64,000 bases of DNA from Alsobacter sp045348435 (lineage in GTDB: Bacteria; Pseudomonadota; Alphaproteobacteria; Rhizobiales; Beijerinckiaceae): contig NZ_CP157484.1 in NCBI RefSeq assembly GCF_045348435.1, positions 4,464,001-4,528,000 on the forward strand, read 5' to 3'. Below the pieces are notes generated by a model that saw only the letters and a list, made by a program, of their open reading frames with translations, did not search any database and had not been told where the DNA came from. Shown here one piece after another: positions 38,595 through 45,663 of the stretch. The position numbers and the translations under genes were made by a program. Within the stretch, counting starts at the first letter, position 1. Every line of letters begins with the position of its first letter.

Positions 38595-39182
38595 ATGCGA
38601 CCACACCTACACCTCACAGCCATCCTGGCCATCGTCGCCGCCGCCGCCTCGGGCGACGCCGGCGCCGCGGACTACCTGACGTCCCCGTCGGTGCGGGCCG
38701 CGACGGCCAACCCGTTCCTGTCTGAGTTCCGGGTGGGCGGCTTCGCGCATGACCCGTGGAGCCCCGAGACCGGCAGCGTCGACGTCAACGCCGAACTGCT
38801 CTTCGCCAAGCCGATCGTCCTCAACGACCCGCTCTGGAACAGCTTCGTGCCGCGCCCCCATCTCGGCGCCACCATCAACACCCAGGGCGACACCAGCCAC
38901 GTCTATGCGGGCCTCACCTGGACGTTCGAGGTGACGCAGCGGATCTTCTTCGAGACCACGTTCGGCGGCTCCTTCAACAACGGCACGGCCGGCCCCGTGA
39001 CCCCCGTGGGGCGCTCCGCTATGGGCTGCCACGCCGCCTTCCGCGAATCCGCCTCGCTCGGCTATCGCATCACCGAGAACCTCAGCGTGATGGGCACCGT
39101 CGAGCACATCTCCAATGCGGGAATCTGCAGCGACAATCGCGGCCTGACAAATGTCGGAATGCGGGTGGGCTACAGCTTCTGA
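38595..39182 (+). CDS. Lipid A 3-O-deacylase-like outer membrane protein (PagL/acyloxyacyl hydrolase family)
   Basis: 195 residues. A signal peptide ends at AASGDAGA/ADYL. The rest is a beta-barrel with alternating hydrophobic strands and the terminal aromatic GYSF. The catalytic dyad motif VEHISNAGI (His-x-Ser) is near residue 170, with a following NRGLTNVGM. PagL removes the 3-O acyl chain of lipid A and so lowers endotoxin activity. ATG 38595 has GGAGAGCGC before it. No other LPS gene is adjacent. Confidence 0.83.
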   Translation: MRPHLHLTAILAIVAAAASGDAGAADYLTSPSVRAATANPFLSEFRVGGFAHDPWSPETGSVDVNAELLFAKPIVLNDPLWNSFVPRPHLGATINTQGDTSHVYAGLTWTFEVTQRIFFETTFGGSFNNGTAGPVTPVGRSAMGCHAAFRESASLGYRITENLSVMGTVEHISNAGICSDNRGLTNVGMRVGYSF

Positions 39183-39198
39183 GCCGCTATAAACCCCG

Positions 39199-39217
39199 CC
39201 GGGACATCGTGTCCCGG
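39199..39217 (+). promoter_or_regulatory. Hairpin next to the adenosyltransferase ribosome site
   Basis: A perfect 8-base stem (CCGGGACA/TGTCCCGG) with a three-base loop, whose 3' arm runs into the GGGAGG ribosome site of the gene starting at 39229. If formed it would partly hide the ribosome site. No cobalamin riboswitch consensus is visible in the 46-base gap. Confidence 0.45.
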
Positions 39218-39228
39218 GAGGCGCGTCG

Positions 39229-39810
39229 ATGGTTCGGCTCAACAAGATCTACACCCGCACGGGCGACGACGGCTCGACCGGCCTGGGCTCGGGGGAACGC
39301 CGGCCCAAATACGACCTCCGGGTCGAGGCCTACGGCACCGTCGACGAGACCAACGCCACGATCGGGCTGGCGCGCCAGCACACCGGCGGAGCTCACCCCC
39401 TCGTCGACGAGATGCTGGCCCGCATCCAGAACGACCTCTTCGACCTCGGCGCCGACCTGTGCACGCCCGACGCCGGAAAGCCGCTCGACTACGAGCCGCT
39501 GCGCATCATCGACGCCCAGGTCGACCGGCTCGAGGCCGAGATCGACGCCCTCAACGCCGAGCTCGACCCGCTCAGGTCCTTCGTGCTGCCGGGCGGCTCG
39601 CCGGCCGCCGCCGCCCTGCATCTGGCCCGCACCGTGAGCCGCCGCGCCGAGCGCCTGATCGTGCATCTCGCGGCGACGCCGGGCGAGACCGTGGGCGCGC
39701 CGGCCCTGCGCTACGCCAACCGGCTCTCCGACTTCCTGTTCGTCGCCTCCCGCCACGTCAATGACAGGGGGTCGGGCGACGTGCTCTGGGTGCCGGGAAA
39801 GACGCGGTAG
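39229..39810 (+). CDS. Cob(I)alamin adenosyltransferase, PduO type
   Basis: 193 residues. It adds the 5'-deoxyadenosyl group of ATP to cob(I)alamin, making coenzyme B12. Diagnostic blocks: KIYTRTGDDGSTGL (ATP binding), GTVDETNATIG, FVLPGGSPAAAALHLARTVSRRAER and NRLSDFLFV. ATG 39229 has CGGGAGG upstream. The rhomboid gene follows with one base between stop and start (TAGCATG), so they are likely co-transcribed. Confidence 0.93.
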   Translation: MVRLNKIYTRTGDDGSTGLGSGERRPKYDLRVEAYGTVDETNATIGLARQHTGGAHPLVDEMLARIQNDLFDLGADLCTPDAGKPLDYEPLRIIDAQVDRLEAEIDALNAELDPLRSFVLPGGSPAAAALHLARTVSRRAERLIVHLAATPGETVGAPALRYANRLSDFLFVASRHVNDRGSGDVLWVPGKTR

Positions 39811-39811
39811 C

Positions 39812-40501
39812 ATGTTCCTGCCGCTCCGCGACCAGATCCCGCTGAGGCGCCTCAAGGCCGCGCACGTCACCAGGCTGATCCTGCTGGTCACCACGCTGGT
39901 CTGGCTCGGAACCTGGTCCGGCCTGATCGCCGGCGGCGTCGACCCCGCAGCCCTCATGGGCGGCGTGATCCCGGCCGTGCTCTGGGGCCAGGCGGCGCTG
40001 CCGCCCGGCTACGACCTGATCCCGGCGCCGCTGACGCTGGTCACCACCCTCTTCCTGCACGCCGGCTTCGTGCACCTCGTCGGCAACATGCTGTTCCTGC
40101 AGGTGTTCGGCGACAATGTGGAGGACTCGATGGGGCACGCCGCCTTCCTGGGCTTCTACATCGCCTGCGGGGCCGCCGGGGCGCTGCTGCACGCGGTCAT
40201 GGACCCGGCCAGCGAGCATCCCCTGATCGGCGCGTCCGGGGCGGTGGCGGGCGTGATCGGGGCCTATCTGGTGCTGCATCCGCGCGCCCAGATCTGGGGC
40301 CTGATGCTGAACCTGATCCCCATGCGGATCAGCGCCGCCTGGATGCTCGGCCTCTGGATCGCCGTCCAGGTCTACCACGCCGTCTCGGGCGACGAGTCCA
40401 GCACCGCGTGGTGGGCCCATGTGGGCGGCTTTGCGACGGGCGTGGCCCTGATCCCGCTGTTGCGGCGTCTCCCGTCCGACGCCGTCGCGCCGCCCGCCTG
40501 A
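39812..40501 (+). CDS. Rhomboid-family intramembrane serine protease
   Basis: 229 residues with about six membrane helices. Active-site features: HLVGNMLFLQVFGDNVED (oxyanion Asn and WR-like loop), GASGAVAGVIGAY with the catalytic Ser in the GASG motif, and AHVGGFATGVAL with the catalytic His. These cleave membrane proteins within the bilayer. ATG 39812 begins one base after the adenosyltransferase stop. Substrate unknown. Confidence 0.9.
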   Translation: MFLPLRDQIPLRRLKAAHVTRLILLVTTLVWLGTWSGLIAGGVDPAALMGGVIPAVLWGQAALPPGYDLIPAPLTLVTTLFLHAGFVHLVGNMLFLQVFGDNVEDSMGHAAFLGFYIACGAAGALLHAVMDPASEHPLIGASGAVAGVIGAYLVLHPRAQIWGLMLNLIPMRISAAWMLGLWIAVQVYHAVSGDESSTAWWAHVGGFATGVALIPLLRRLPSDAVAPPA

Positions 40502-40561
40502 CGGCGCCGGGATGGGCCCGCCAAGGCCGGGCCGGCGCGGACGCATAGGCGTTTCGGCGCG

Positions 40562-40591
40562 TTGACAAGGCTTCGGGCCCGCCATTACGGT
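40562..40591 (+). promoter_or_regulatory. Candidate sigma-70 promoter for etfBA
   Basis: A perfect -35 TTGACA at 40562-40567, an 18-base spacer, then TACGGT at 40586-40591. It is 60 bases before the etfB ATG. The -10 is a partial match only. Confidence 0.5.
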
Positions 40592-40651
40592 CGCCGCCTG
40601 CCTGTTTGATTGATGGACGGGATGCGCGCCGCGCTCCCCGGAGGAGAGACG

Positions 40652-41401
40652 ATGAAGGTCCTCGTGCCCGTGAAGCGGGTGGTCGATTACAACGTGAAGA
40701 TCCGCGTCAAGGCCGATGGCTCGGGCGTCGAGCTCGCCAATGTGAAGATGTCGATGAACCCCTTCGACGAGATCGCCGTCGAGGAAGCGCTGCGCCTCAA
40801 GGAGGCCGGCAAGGCGACCGAGGTCGTGGTCGTCTCCATCGGCCCGGCGCAGGCCGCCGAGACCATCCGGACGGGCCTCGCCATGGGGGCGGACCGCGGC
40901 ATTCTGGTCAAGACCGAGACCACCACCGAGCCGCTCGCCGTCGCCAAGATCCTGAAGGGCGTGGTGGAGGCCGAGCAGCCCTCGCTGGTGATCCTCGGCA
41001 AGCAGGCCATCGACGACGACTGCAACCAGACCGGCCAGATGCTCGCCGCCCTGCTGGGCTGGCCGCAGGGAACCTTCGCGTCCAAGGTGGCGCTGGGCGA
41101 CGGCTCGGTCGAGGTCACCCGCGAGATCGACGGCGGCCTGCAGACTGTCGACCTGAAGCTCCCCGCCATCGTGACCACGGACCTGCGCCTCAACGAGCCG
41201 CGCTACGCCTCCCTGCCCAACATCATGAAGGCGAAGAAGAAGCCCATCGACGAGAAGACCGCCGCCGACTACGGCGTCGACGTCTCGCCGCGCCTGAAGG
41301 TGCTCAAGACCACCGAGCCGCCGGGCCGCAAGGCGGGCGCCAAGGTGACCTCCGTCGAGGAGCTCGTCGCCAAGCTGAAGAACGAAGCGGGAGTGATCTG
41401 A
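40652..41401 (+). CDS. etfB: Electron transfer flavoprotein, beta subunit
   Basis: 249 residues. ETF carries electrons from acyl-CoA and other flavin dehydrogenases to ETF-quinone oxidoreductase. Signature regions: MKVLVPVKRVVDYNVKIR at the start, MNPFDEIAVEEAL, and LILGKQAIDDDCNQTGQM for AMP binding; PRYASLPNIMKAKKKPI matches the ETF-beta signature near residue 190. ATG 40652 follows GGAGGAGAG. The stop overlaps the etfA start by one base (TGATG). Confidence 0.96.
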   Translation: MKVLVPVKRVVDYNVKIRVKADGSGVELANVKMSMNPFDEIAVEEALRLKEAGKATEVVVVSIGPAQAAETIRTGLAMGADRGILVKTETTTEPLAVAKILKGVVEAEQPSLVILGKQAIDDDCNQTGQMLAALLGWPQGTFASKVALGDGSVEVTREIDGGLQTVDLKLPAIVTTDLRLNEPRYASLPNIMKAKKKPIDEKTAADYGVDVSPRLKVLKTTEPPGRKAGAKVTSVEELVAKLKNEAGVI

Positions 41402-42336
41402 TGCCGACCCTGCTCCTCGCCGACCACGACAACGCCTCCCTCAAGGACGTCACCGCCAAGGCGCTGACCGCCGCCAAGGCGCTGGGCGGTCCCGTCCACG
41501 TCCTCGTCGCCGGCTCCGGCGCGCAGGCCGCCGCCGATGCCGCCGCCCGGCTGGACGGCGTCGAGAAAGTGCTGCTGGCCGATGCGCCCGCCTATGAGCA
41601 CCCCCTCGCCGAGCCGCTCGCGGCGCTGATCGTCAGCCTCGCCGGCGGCTACGACGCCATCGTGGGCTCGTCGACCTCCGCGGCCAAGAACGTCATGCCG
41701 CGCGTCGCCGCCCTGCTCGACGTCATGCAGGTCTCCGACGTCATCAAGGTGGCGTCCGCCGACACCTTCGAGCGGCCGATCTACGCCGGCAACGCCATCC
41801 AGACCGTGCAGGCGACCGACGCCAAGAAGGTCCTGACGGTGCGCACGGCCTCCTTCCAGGCGACCGGCGAGGGCGGTTCGGCCCCCGTCGAGGCCGTGGC
41901 GGCGGCCGCCGACCCGGCGCTGTCCACCTTCAAGGGCGAGAGCCTGTCGAAGTCGGACCGGCCTGAGCTGACCTCCGCCAAGATCATCATCTCGGGCGGT
42001 CGCGCCATGCAGAACGCTGAGAACTTCAAGACCTATATCGAGCCGATCGCCGACAAGCTCGGGGCCGCCATGGGCGCCTCCCGGGCGGCCGTCGACGCCG
42101 GCTACGCCCCGAACGACTGGCAGGTCGGCCAGACCGGCAAGGTCGTGGCCCCGGAGCTCTACATCGCAGTCGGCATCTCGGGCGCGATCCAGCATCTCGC
42201 CGGCATGAAGGATTCCAAGGTCATCGTGGCCATCAACAAGGACGAGGAAGCGCCCATTTTCCAGGTCGCCGATTACGGCCTGGTGGGCGATCTCTTCCAA
42301 ATCCTGCCGGAGTTGGACAAGGCGCTGTCCAAATAG
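41401..42336 (+). CDS. etfA: Electron transfer flavoprotein, alpha subunit
   Basis: 311 residues. The N-terminal domain is followed by the FAD domain with SAKIIISGGRAMQN, GASRAAVDAGYAPNDWQVGQTGKVVAPELYIAVGISGAIQHLAGM and VAINKDEEAPIFQVADYGLVGDL, all classical ETF-alpha FAD contacts. It forms a heterodimer with the upstream gene product. Its start overlaps the etfB stop by one base, indicating translational coupling. Confidence 0.96.
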   Translation: MPTLLLADHDNASLKDVTAKALTAAKALGGPVHVLVAGSGAQAAADAAARLDGVEKVLLADAPAYEHPLAEPLAALIVSLAGGYDAIVGSSTSAAKNVMPRVAALLDVMQVSDVIKVASADTFERPIYAGNAIQTVQATDAKKVLTVRTASFQATGEGGSAPVEAVAAAADPALSTFKGESLSKSDRPELTSAKIIISGGRAMQNAENFKTYIEPIADKLGAAMGASRAAVDAGYAPNDWQVGQTGKVVAPELYIAVGISGAIQHLAGMKDSKVIVAINKDEEAPIFQVADYGLVGDLFQILPELDKALSK

Positions 42337-42497
42337 ACGCCTAGACAGGCGTGCAGTCCGGAGTTCCGGCCCCGCCGGAGCGGTGCTAGACCATTGTCCG
42401 CCCTCCTCTCGGACGGGCGATGGTTTAGGGTAGACTGTTCCGCCCGTCTGGGCGGGATTCAGCACGGGTAGAGGACGGCTCCGGCCGCACAGCAATC

Positions 42498-43379
42498 ATG
42501 TCGCTCGAGATTCGCAAGGTGGGCATCATCGGCGCGGGCCAGATGGGCAACGGCATCGCCCAGGTGTGCGCCCAGGCCGGCTACGACGTGATGCTGAACG
42601 ACATCAGCGAGGAGCGCATCCACGCCGCCATCGAGACCATCGACGGCAACCTCTCCAAGCTGGCCCAGAAGGGCACGATCGAGGACGCCGACCGCCGCCA
42701 GGCGATGCAGCGCGTCAAGCCCGCCCGCACCTATGACGACCTCGGCGCCTGCGACATCGTCATCGAGGCCGCCACCGAGAACGAGGAGGTGAAGCGCAAG
42801 ATCTTCACCCAGCTCTGCTCGTCGCTGAAGCCGGACGCCATGGTGGCGTCCAACACGTCCTCGATCTCGATCACCCGGCTGGCCTCGGTGACGGACCGTC
42901 CCGAGCGCTTCATCGGCATCCATTTCATGAACCCGGTCCCGCGCATGCAGCTCGTCGAGCTGATCCGCGGCATCGCCACCGAAGACCCGACCTTCGAGGC
43001 CGCCAAGGAGCTGATCTCCCGCCTCGGCAAGACCGTCACGGTGGCCGAGGACTTCCCGGCCTTCATCGTCAACCGCATCCTGCTGCCGATGATCAACGAG
43101 GCCATCTACACGCTCTATGAGGGCGTCGGCTCCGTCGAGGCGATCGACACCGCCATGCGGCTCGGGGCCAACCACCCGATGGGCCCGCTGCAGCTCGCCG
43201 ACTTCATCGGCCTGGACACCTGCCTGTCCGTCATGCAGGTGCTGCACGAGGGGCTGGCCGACTCCAAGTACCGGCCCTGCCCGCTGCTGGTGAAATATGT
43301 CGAGGCCGGCTGGCTCGGCCGCAAGACCCGCCGCGGCTTCTACGACTATCGCGGCGAAAAGCCGATGCCGACCCGCTAG
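42498..43379 (+). CDS. hbd: 3-Hydroxybutyryl-CoA dehydrogenase
   Basis: 293 residues. NAD-binding VGIIGAGQMGNGIAQVCAQAG, then SNTSSISITRLA, FIGIHFMNPVPRMQLVE with the catalytic His, and PAFIVNRILLPMINEA from the C-terminal helical domain. It oxidises L-3-hydroxybutyryl-CoA in fatty-acid or butyrate/PHB metabolism; the reduced flavoprotein ETF just upstream fits beta-oxidation. ATG 42498 lies 161 bases after etfA, in a gap with a CCGCCC/GGGCGG hairpin but no clear terminator T run. Confidence 0.95.
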   Translation: MSLEIRKVGIIGAGQMGNGIAQVCAQAGYDVMLNDISEERIHAAIETIDGNLSKLAQKGTIEDADRRQAMQRVKPARTYDDLGACDIVIEAATENEEVKRKIFTQLCSSLKPDAMVASNTSSISITRLASVTDRPERFIGIHFMNPVPRMQLVELIRGIATEDPTFEAAKELISRLGKTVTVAEDFPAFIVNRILLPMINEAIYTLYEGVGSVEAIDTAMRLGANHPMGPLQLADFIGLDTCLSVMQVLHEGLADSKYRPCPLLVKYVEAGWLGRKTRRGFYDYRGEKPMPTR

Positions 43380-43439
43380 GACGCAATTGAGCGTCCTGCT
43401 TAAGCCAGGCGCAAGGATCTGACGCTAGGCTCCGAGGCC

Positions 43440-43643
43440 ATGAGCGCGATCGGCCCCGTGGACCCCCTCTCCAGCATCGTCACCCTGCAGCAGGACGCCC
43501 TGCAGCAGCGGGTCGGGGTCGCCGTGATGAAGCAGCAGATCGACGCCGAGCGCATGCTGGTGAGCATGCTCGATTCGGCCTCCCGGACGGTGGAGGCCGC
43601 TCCCGCGCCCGGGACCGGAACGCGGGTCGACCTGCGGGCCTGA
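43440..43643 (+). CDS. YjfB-like small putative motility protein
   Basis: 67 residues, amphipathic: LQQDALQQRVGVAVMKQQIDAERMLVSMLDSA followed by a Pro/Ala/Gly tail. This heptad-like core fits the YjfB_motility family, small proteins of unknown role named for a link to motility. ATG 43440 has GAGG upstream. No flagellar gene is in this window, so the family name should not be taken as function. Confidence 0.65.
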   Translation: MSAIGPVDPLSSIVTLQQDALQQRVGVAVMKQQIDAERMLVSMLDSASRTVEAAPAPGTGTRVDLRA

Positions 43644-43689
43644 CCGCCAGCCGCTCAGCGGCCCCGGAAGGGCGCCGGCGCGGCGAGGC

Positions 43690-43717
43690 TTCACAAGAGC
43701 GTCACGAGCCCTATAGA
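43690..43717 (+). promoter_or_regulatory. Candidate sigma-70 promoter for the HNH endonuclease
   Basis: TTCACA (one mismatch from TTGACA) at 43690-43695, a 16-base spacer, then TATAGA at 43712-43717. It lies 46 bases before the GTG start of the HNH gene. Confidence 0.5.
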
Positions 43718-43763
43718 CTATCCCCGAGAGGCGGATTCGGCCCGCCCTCGGAGGAGGAGTTCG

Positions 43764-44348
43764 GTGACGATCCACGTTCACCAGCCCCACATTCATCTGC
43801 CGGTGTCGCCGGAGGCCTGTCCGGCGCTGGTGCTCAATGCGGACTACCGGCCGCTGAGCTACTACCCGCTCTCGCTCTGGTGCTGGCAGGACGCCATCAA
43901 GGCGGTGTTCCTGGATCGGGTGAACATCGTTTCGCGCTATGACAAGACGGTCCGAAGTCCCACCTTCGAGATGCAGCTGCCCTCGGTCGTCTCGCTCAAG
44001 ACCTACGTCAAGCCTTCGCGGCATCCGGCCTTCACCCGTTTCAACGTTTTTCTCCGTGACCGTTTCACCTGCCAGTATTGCGGGTCCCGCGAGGACCTGA
44101 CCTTCGATCACCTGATCCCCCGCTCCAAGGGCGGGCAGACCACCTGGGACAACGTCGTCGCCGCCTGCTCCCCCTGCAACCTGCGCAAGAGCGACAGGAT
44201 GCCCCGGGAGGTCGGGATGTTCCCCGCCCAGTCCCCCTTCGCGCCGACCGTGAACGACCTTCACCAGAACGGCCGCCTGTTCCCCCCGAACTACCTCCAC
44301 GAAAGCTGGATGGACTATCTCTACTGGGACACCGAACTGGAGCCCTAG
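43764..44348 (+). CDS. HNH endonuclease family protein
   Basis: 194 residues from GTG 43764 behind GGAGGAGGAG. The HNH fold is at about 95-160: FTCQYCGSREDLTFDHLIPRSKGG (CxxC, then DH of the active site), NVVAACSPCNLRKSDRM (second CxxC and the Asn). The N-terminal 90 residues (CPALVLNADYRPLSYYPLSLWCWQDAI) are characteristic of a widespread chromosomal HNH family in alphaproteobacteria whose target is unknown. It is not obviously part of a restriction or phage system here. Confidence 0.88.
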   Translation: MTIHVHQPHIHLPVSPEACPALVLNADYRPLSYYPLSLWCWQDAIKAVFLDRVNIVSRYDKTVRSPTFEMQLPSVVSLKTYVKPSRHPAFTRFNVFLRDRFTCQYCGSREDLTFDHLIPRSKGGQTTWDNVVAACSPCNLRKSDRMPREVGMFPAQSPFAPTVNDLHQNGRLFPPNYLHESWMDYLYWDTELEP

Positions 44349-44369
44349 CCTCCCGCCGCGGCCGACCCG

Positions 44370-44470
44370 CTCGCCCCGGAACGGGGAGAGGGTGGGGGTG
44401 AGGGGTGGGGGTATCCCCTCATCCGACCTCGCTTTGCTCGGCTGCGTTCTCCCCGTGTCGGGGAGAAGGG
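44370..44470. repeat. Dispersed repeat, copy A
   Basis: About 100 bases that reappear in the same orientation at 44921-45016. It begins CTCGCCCCGGAACGGGGAGAGGG, has GGTGAGGGGTGG in the middle, and ends TTCTCCCCGTGTCGGGGAGAAGG, with palindromic end segments. It begins 22 bases past the HNH stop. Confidence 0.75.
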
Positions 44471-44920
44471 CACGCGCGTTTATCTCCGCGGCGTTTCGGC
44501 CCGGAGGGATGGGGTGGAGGGCGGCGCGGAGCAGCGTCGCTGGGGGCCCCACGGCGAGTGGGGTGGGTAGAGTGGAAGCCGGGAGGCCGCCAGGCCCCGC
44601 CGCTCCGCGCGCAGCGTTGGAGGATGAAAGGAAGATCCCGGGGCGCTTTCAGCCCCTTCGCGCTTCGCTAGTCGGACCTTGTCTTTCGTCCGCCGCCTCG
44701 ACCGGGTCGTGAGCCCGGCTTTGACGGCCGCCGCCTCCGATCCACATCCGTCACGCTGCAGACGCCCCTCCGTGGACCGGAGCACGGACAGGGGTATAGG
44801 AATTTTATCCGCTTGTCAAGCGCGGAACCGTTCGACCGGCCTTTCTGGATCCCCTTCCCGCGCCCGCGGCGCGCCGGGGATGACAGGGGCGGGGTCTTGG
44901 AAAGAGCCGCAGCGGGCCCC
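44471..44920. other. 450 bases between repeat copies, no gene recognised
   Basis: No frame shows family resemblance or a good ribosome site. One feature stands out: on the minus strand TTGACA (44819-44814), 15 bases, then TATACC (44798-44793) could be a promoter pointing left. A CGCTTGTCAAGCG palindrome lies on its -35. The rest is G-rich repetitive sequence with GGGGATGACAGG near the right end. Confidence 0.4.
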
Positions 44921-45016
44921 CTCGCCCCGGAACGGGGAGAGGGTTGGGGTGAGGGGTGGCGGGTGTCCCCCTCATCCGGCCCTTGGGCCGCCTTCTCCCT
45001 GTGCCGGAGAGAAGGA
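44921..45016. repeat. Dispersed repeat, copy B
   Basis: Same start (CTCGCCCCGGAACGGGGAGAGGG) and same middle as copy A, diverging at the 3' part (CCTCATCCGGCCCTTGGGCCGCC). It ends 13 bases before the grxD stop. It is the typical kind of palindromic repeat found many times in alphaproteobacterial genomes. Confidence 0.75.
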
Positions 45017-45028
45017 GAGCGCCTGGGA

Positions 45029-45367
<339 letters not shown>

Positions 45368-45417
45368 CGCTTCGTCCTTCGCTCGTGCGCGGTCAAGGCG
45401 CGCCGTTCGTGGGGGTA

Positions 45418-45651
45418 TTATTCGGGTGTCGAGGTCGTCAGCGCAAGGGCGTGCAGAACCCCGCCCATATTGCCCTTGAGGGCCCCGTAGACGAGTTGGT
45501 GCTGCTGCACCCTCGTCTTGCCCCGGAAGGCCGACGACACGACCGTGGCGGCGTAATGGTCGCCGTCGCCCGCAAGGTCGCGGATCTCGACCGTGGCGTC
45601 CGGCAACGCCTCCTTGATGAGCCGCTCGATCTCGCGCGCGTCCATGGCCAT
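45418..45651 (-). CDS. bolA: BolA-family protein
   Basis: 77 residues. The fold core is IKEALPDATVEIRDLAGDGDHYAATVVSSAFRGKTRVQQHQLVY, with the conserved His and FxGKxxVQQHQ pattern. BolA proteins bind monothiol glutaredoxins and share a [2Fe-2S] cluster. It sits between purL and grxD, the standard alphaproteobacterial order. 12 bases separate it from the purL stop. Confidence 0.94.
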   Translation of the reverse strand: MAMDAREIERLIKEALPDATVEIRDLAGDGDHYAATVVSSAFRGKTRVQQHQLVYGALKGNMGGVLHALALTTSTPE

Positions 45652-45663
45652 GGGGGTGTCCTC

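Noticed and set aside
44480..44785. 101-codon minus-strand frame between the two repeats
   Set aside because: Arg/Ser/Pro-rich shadow-type composition and no ribosome site; it ends inside repetitive DNA.
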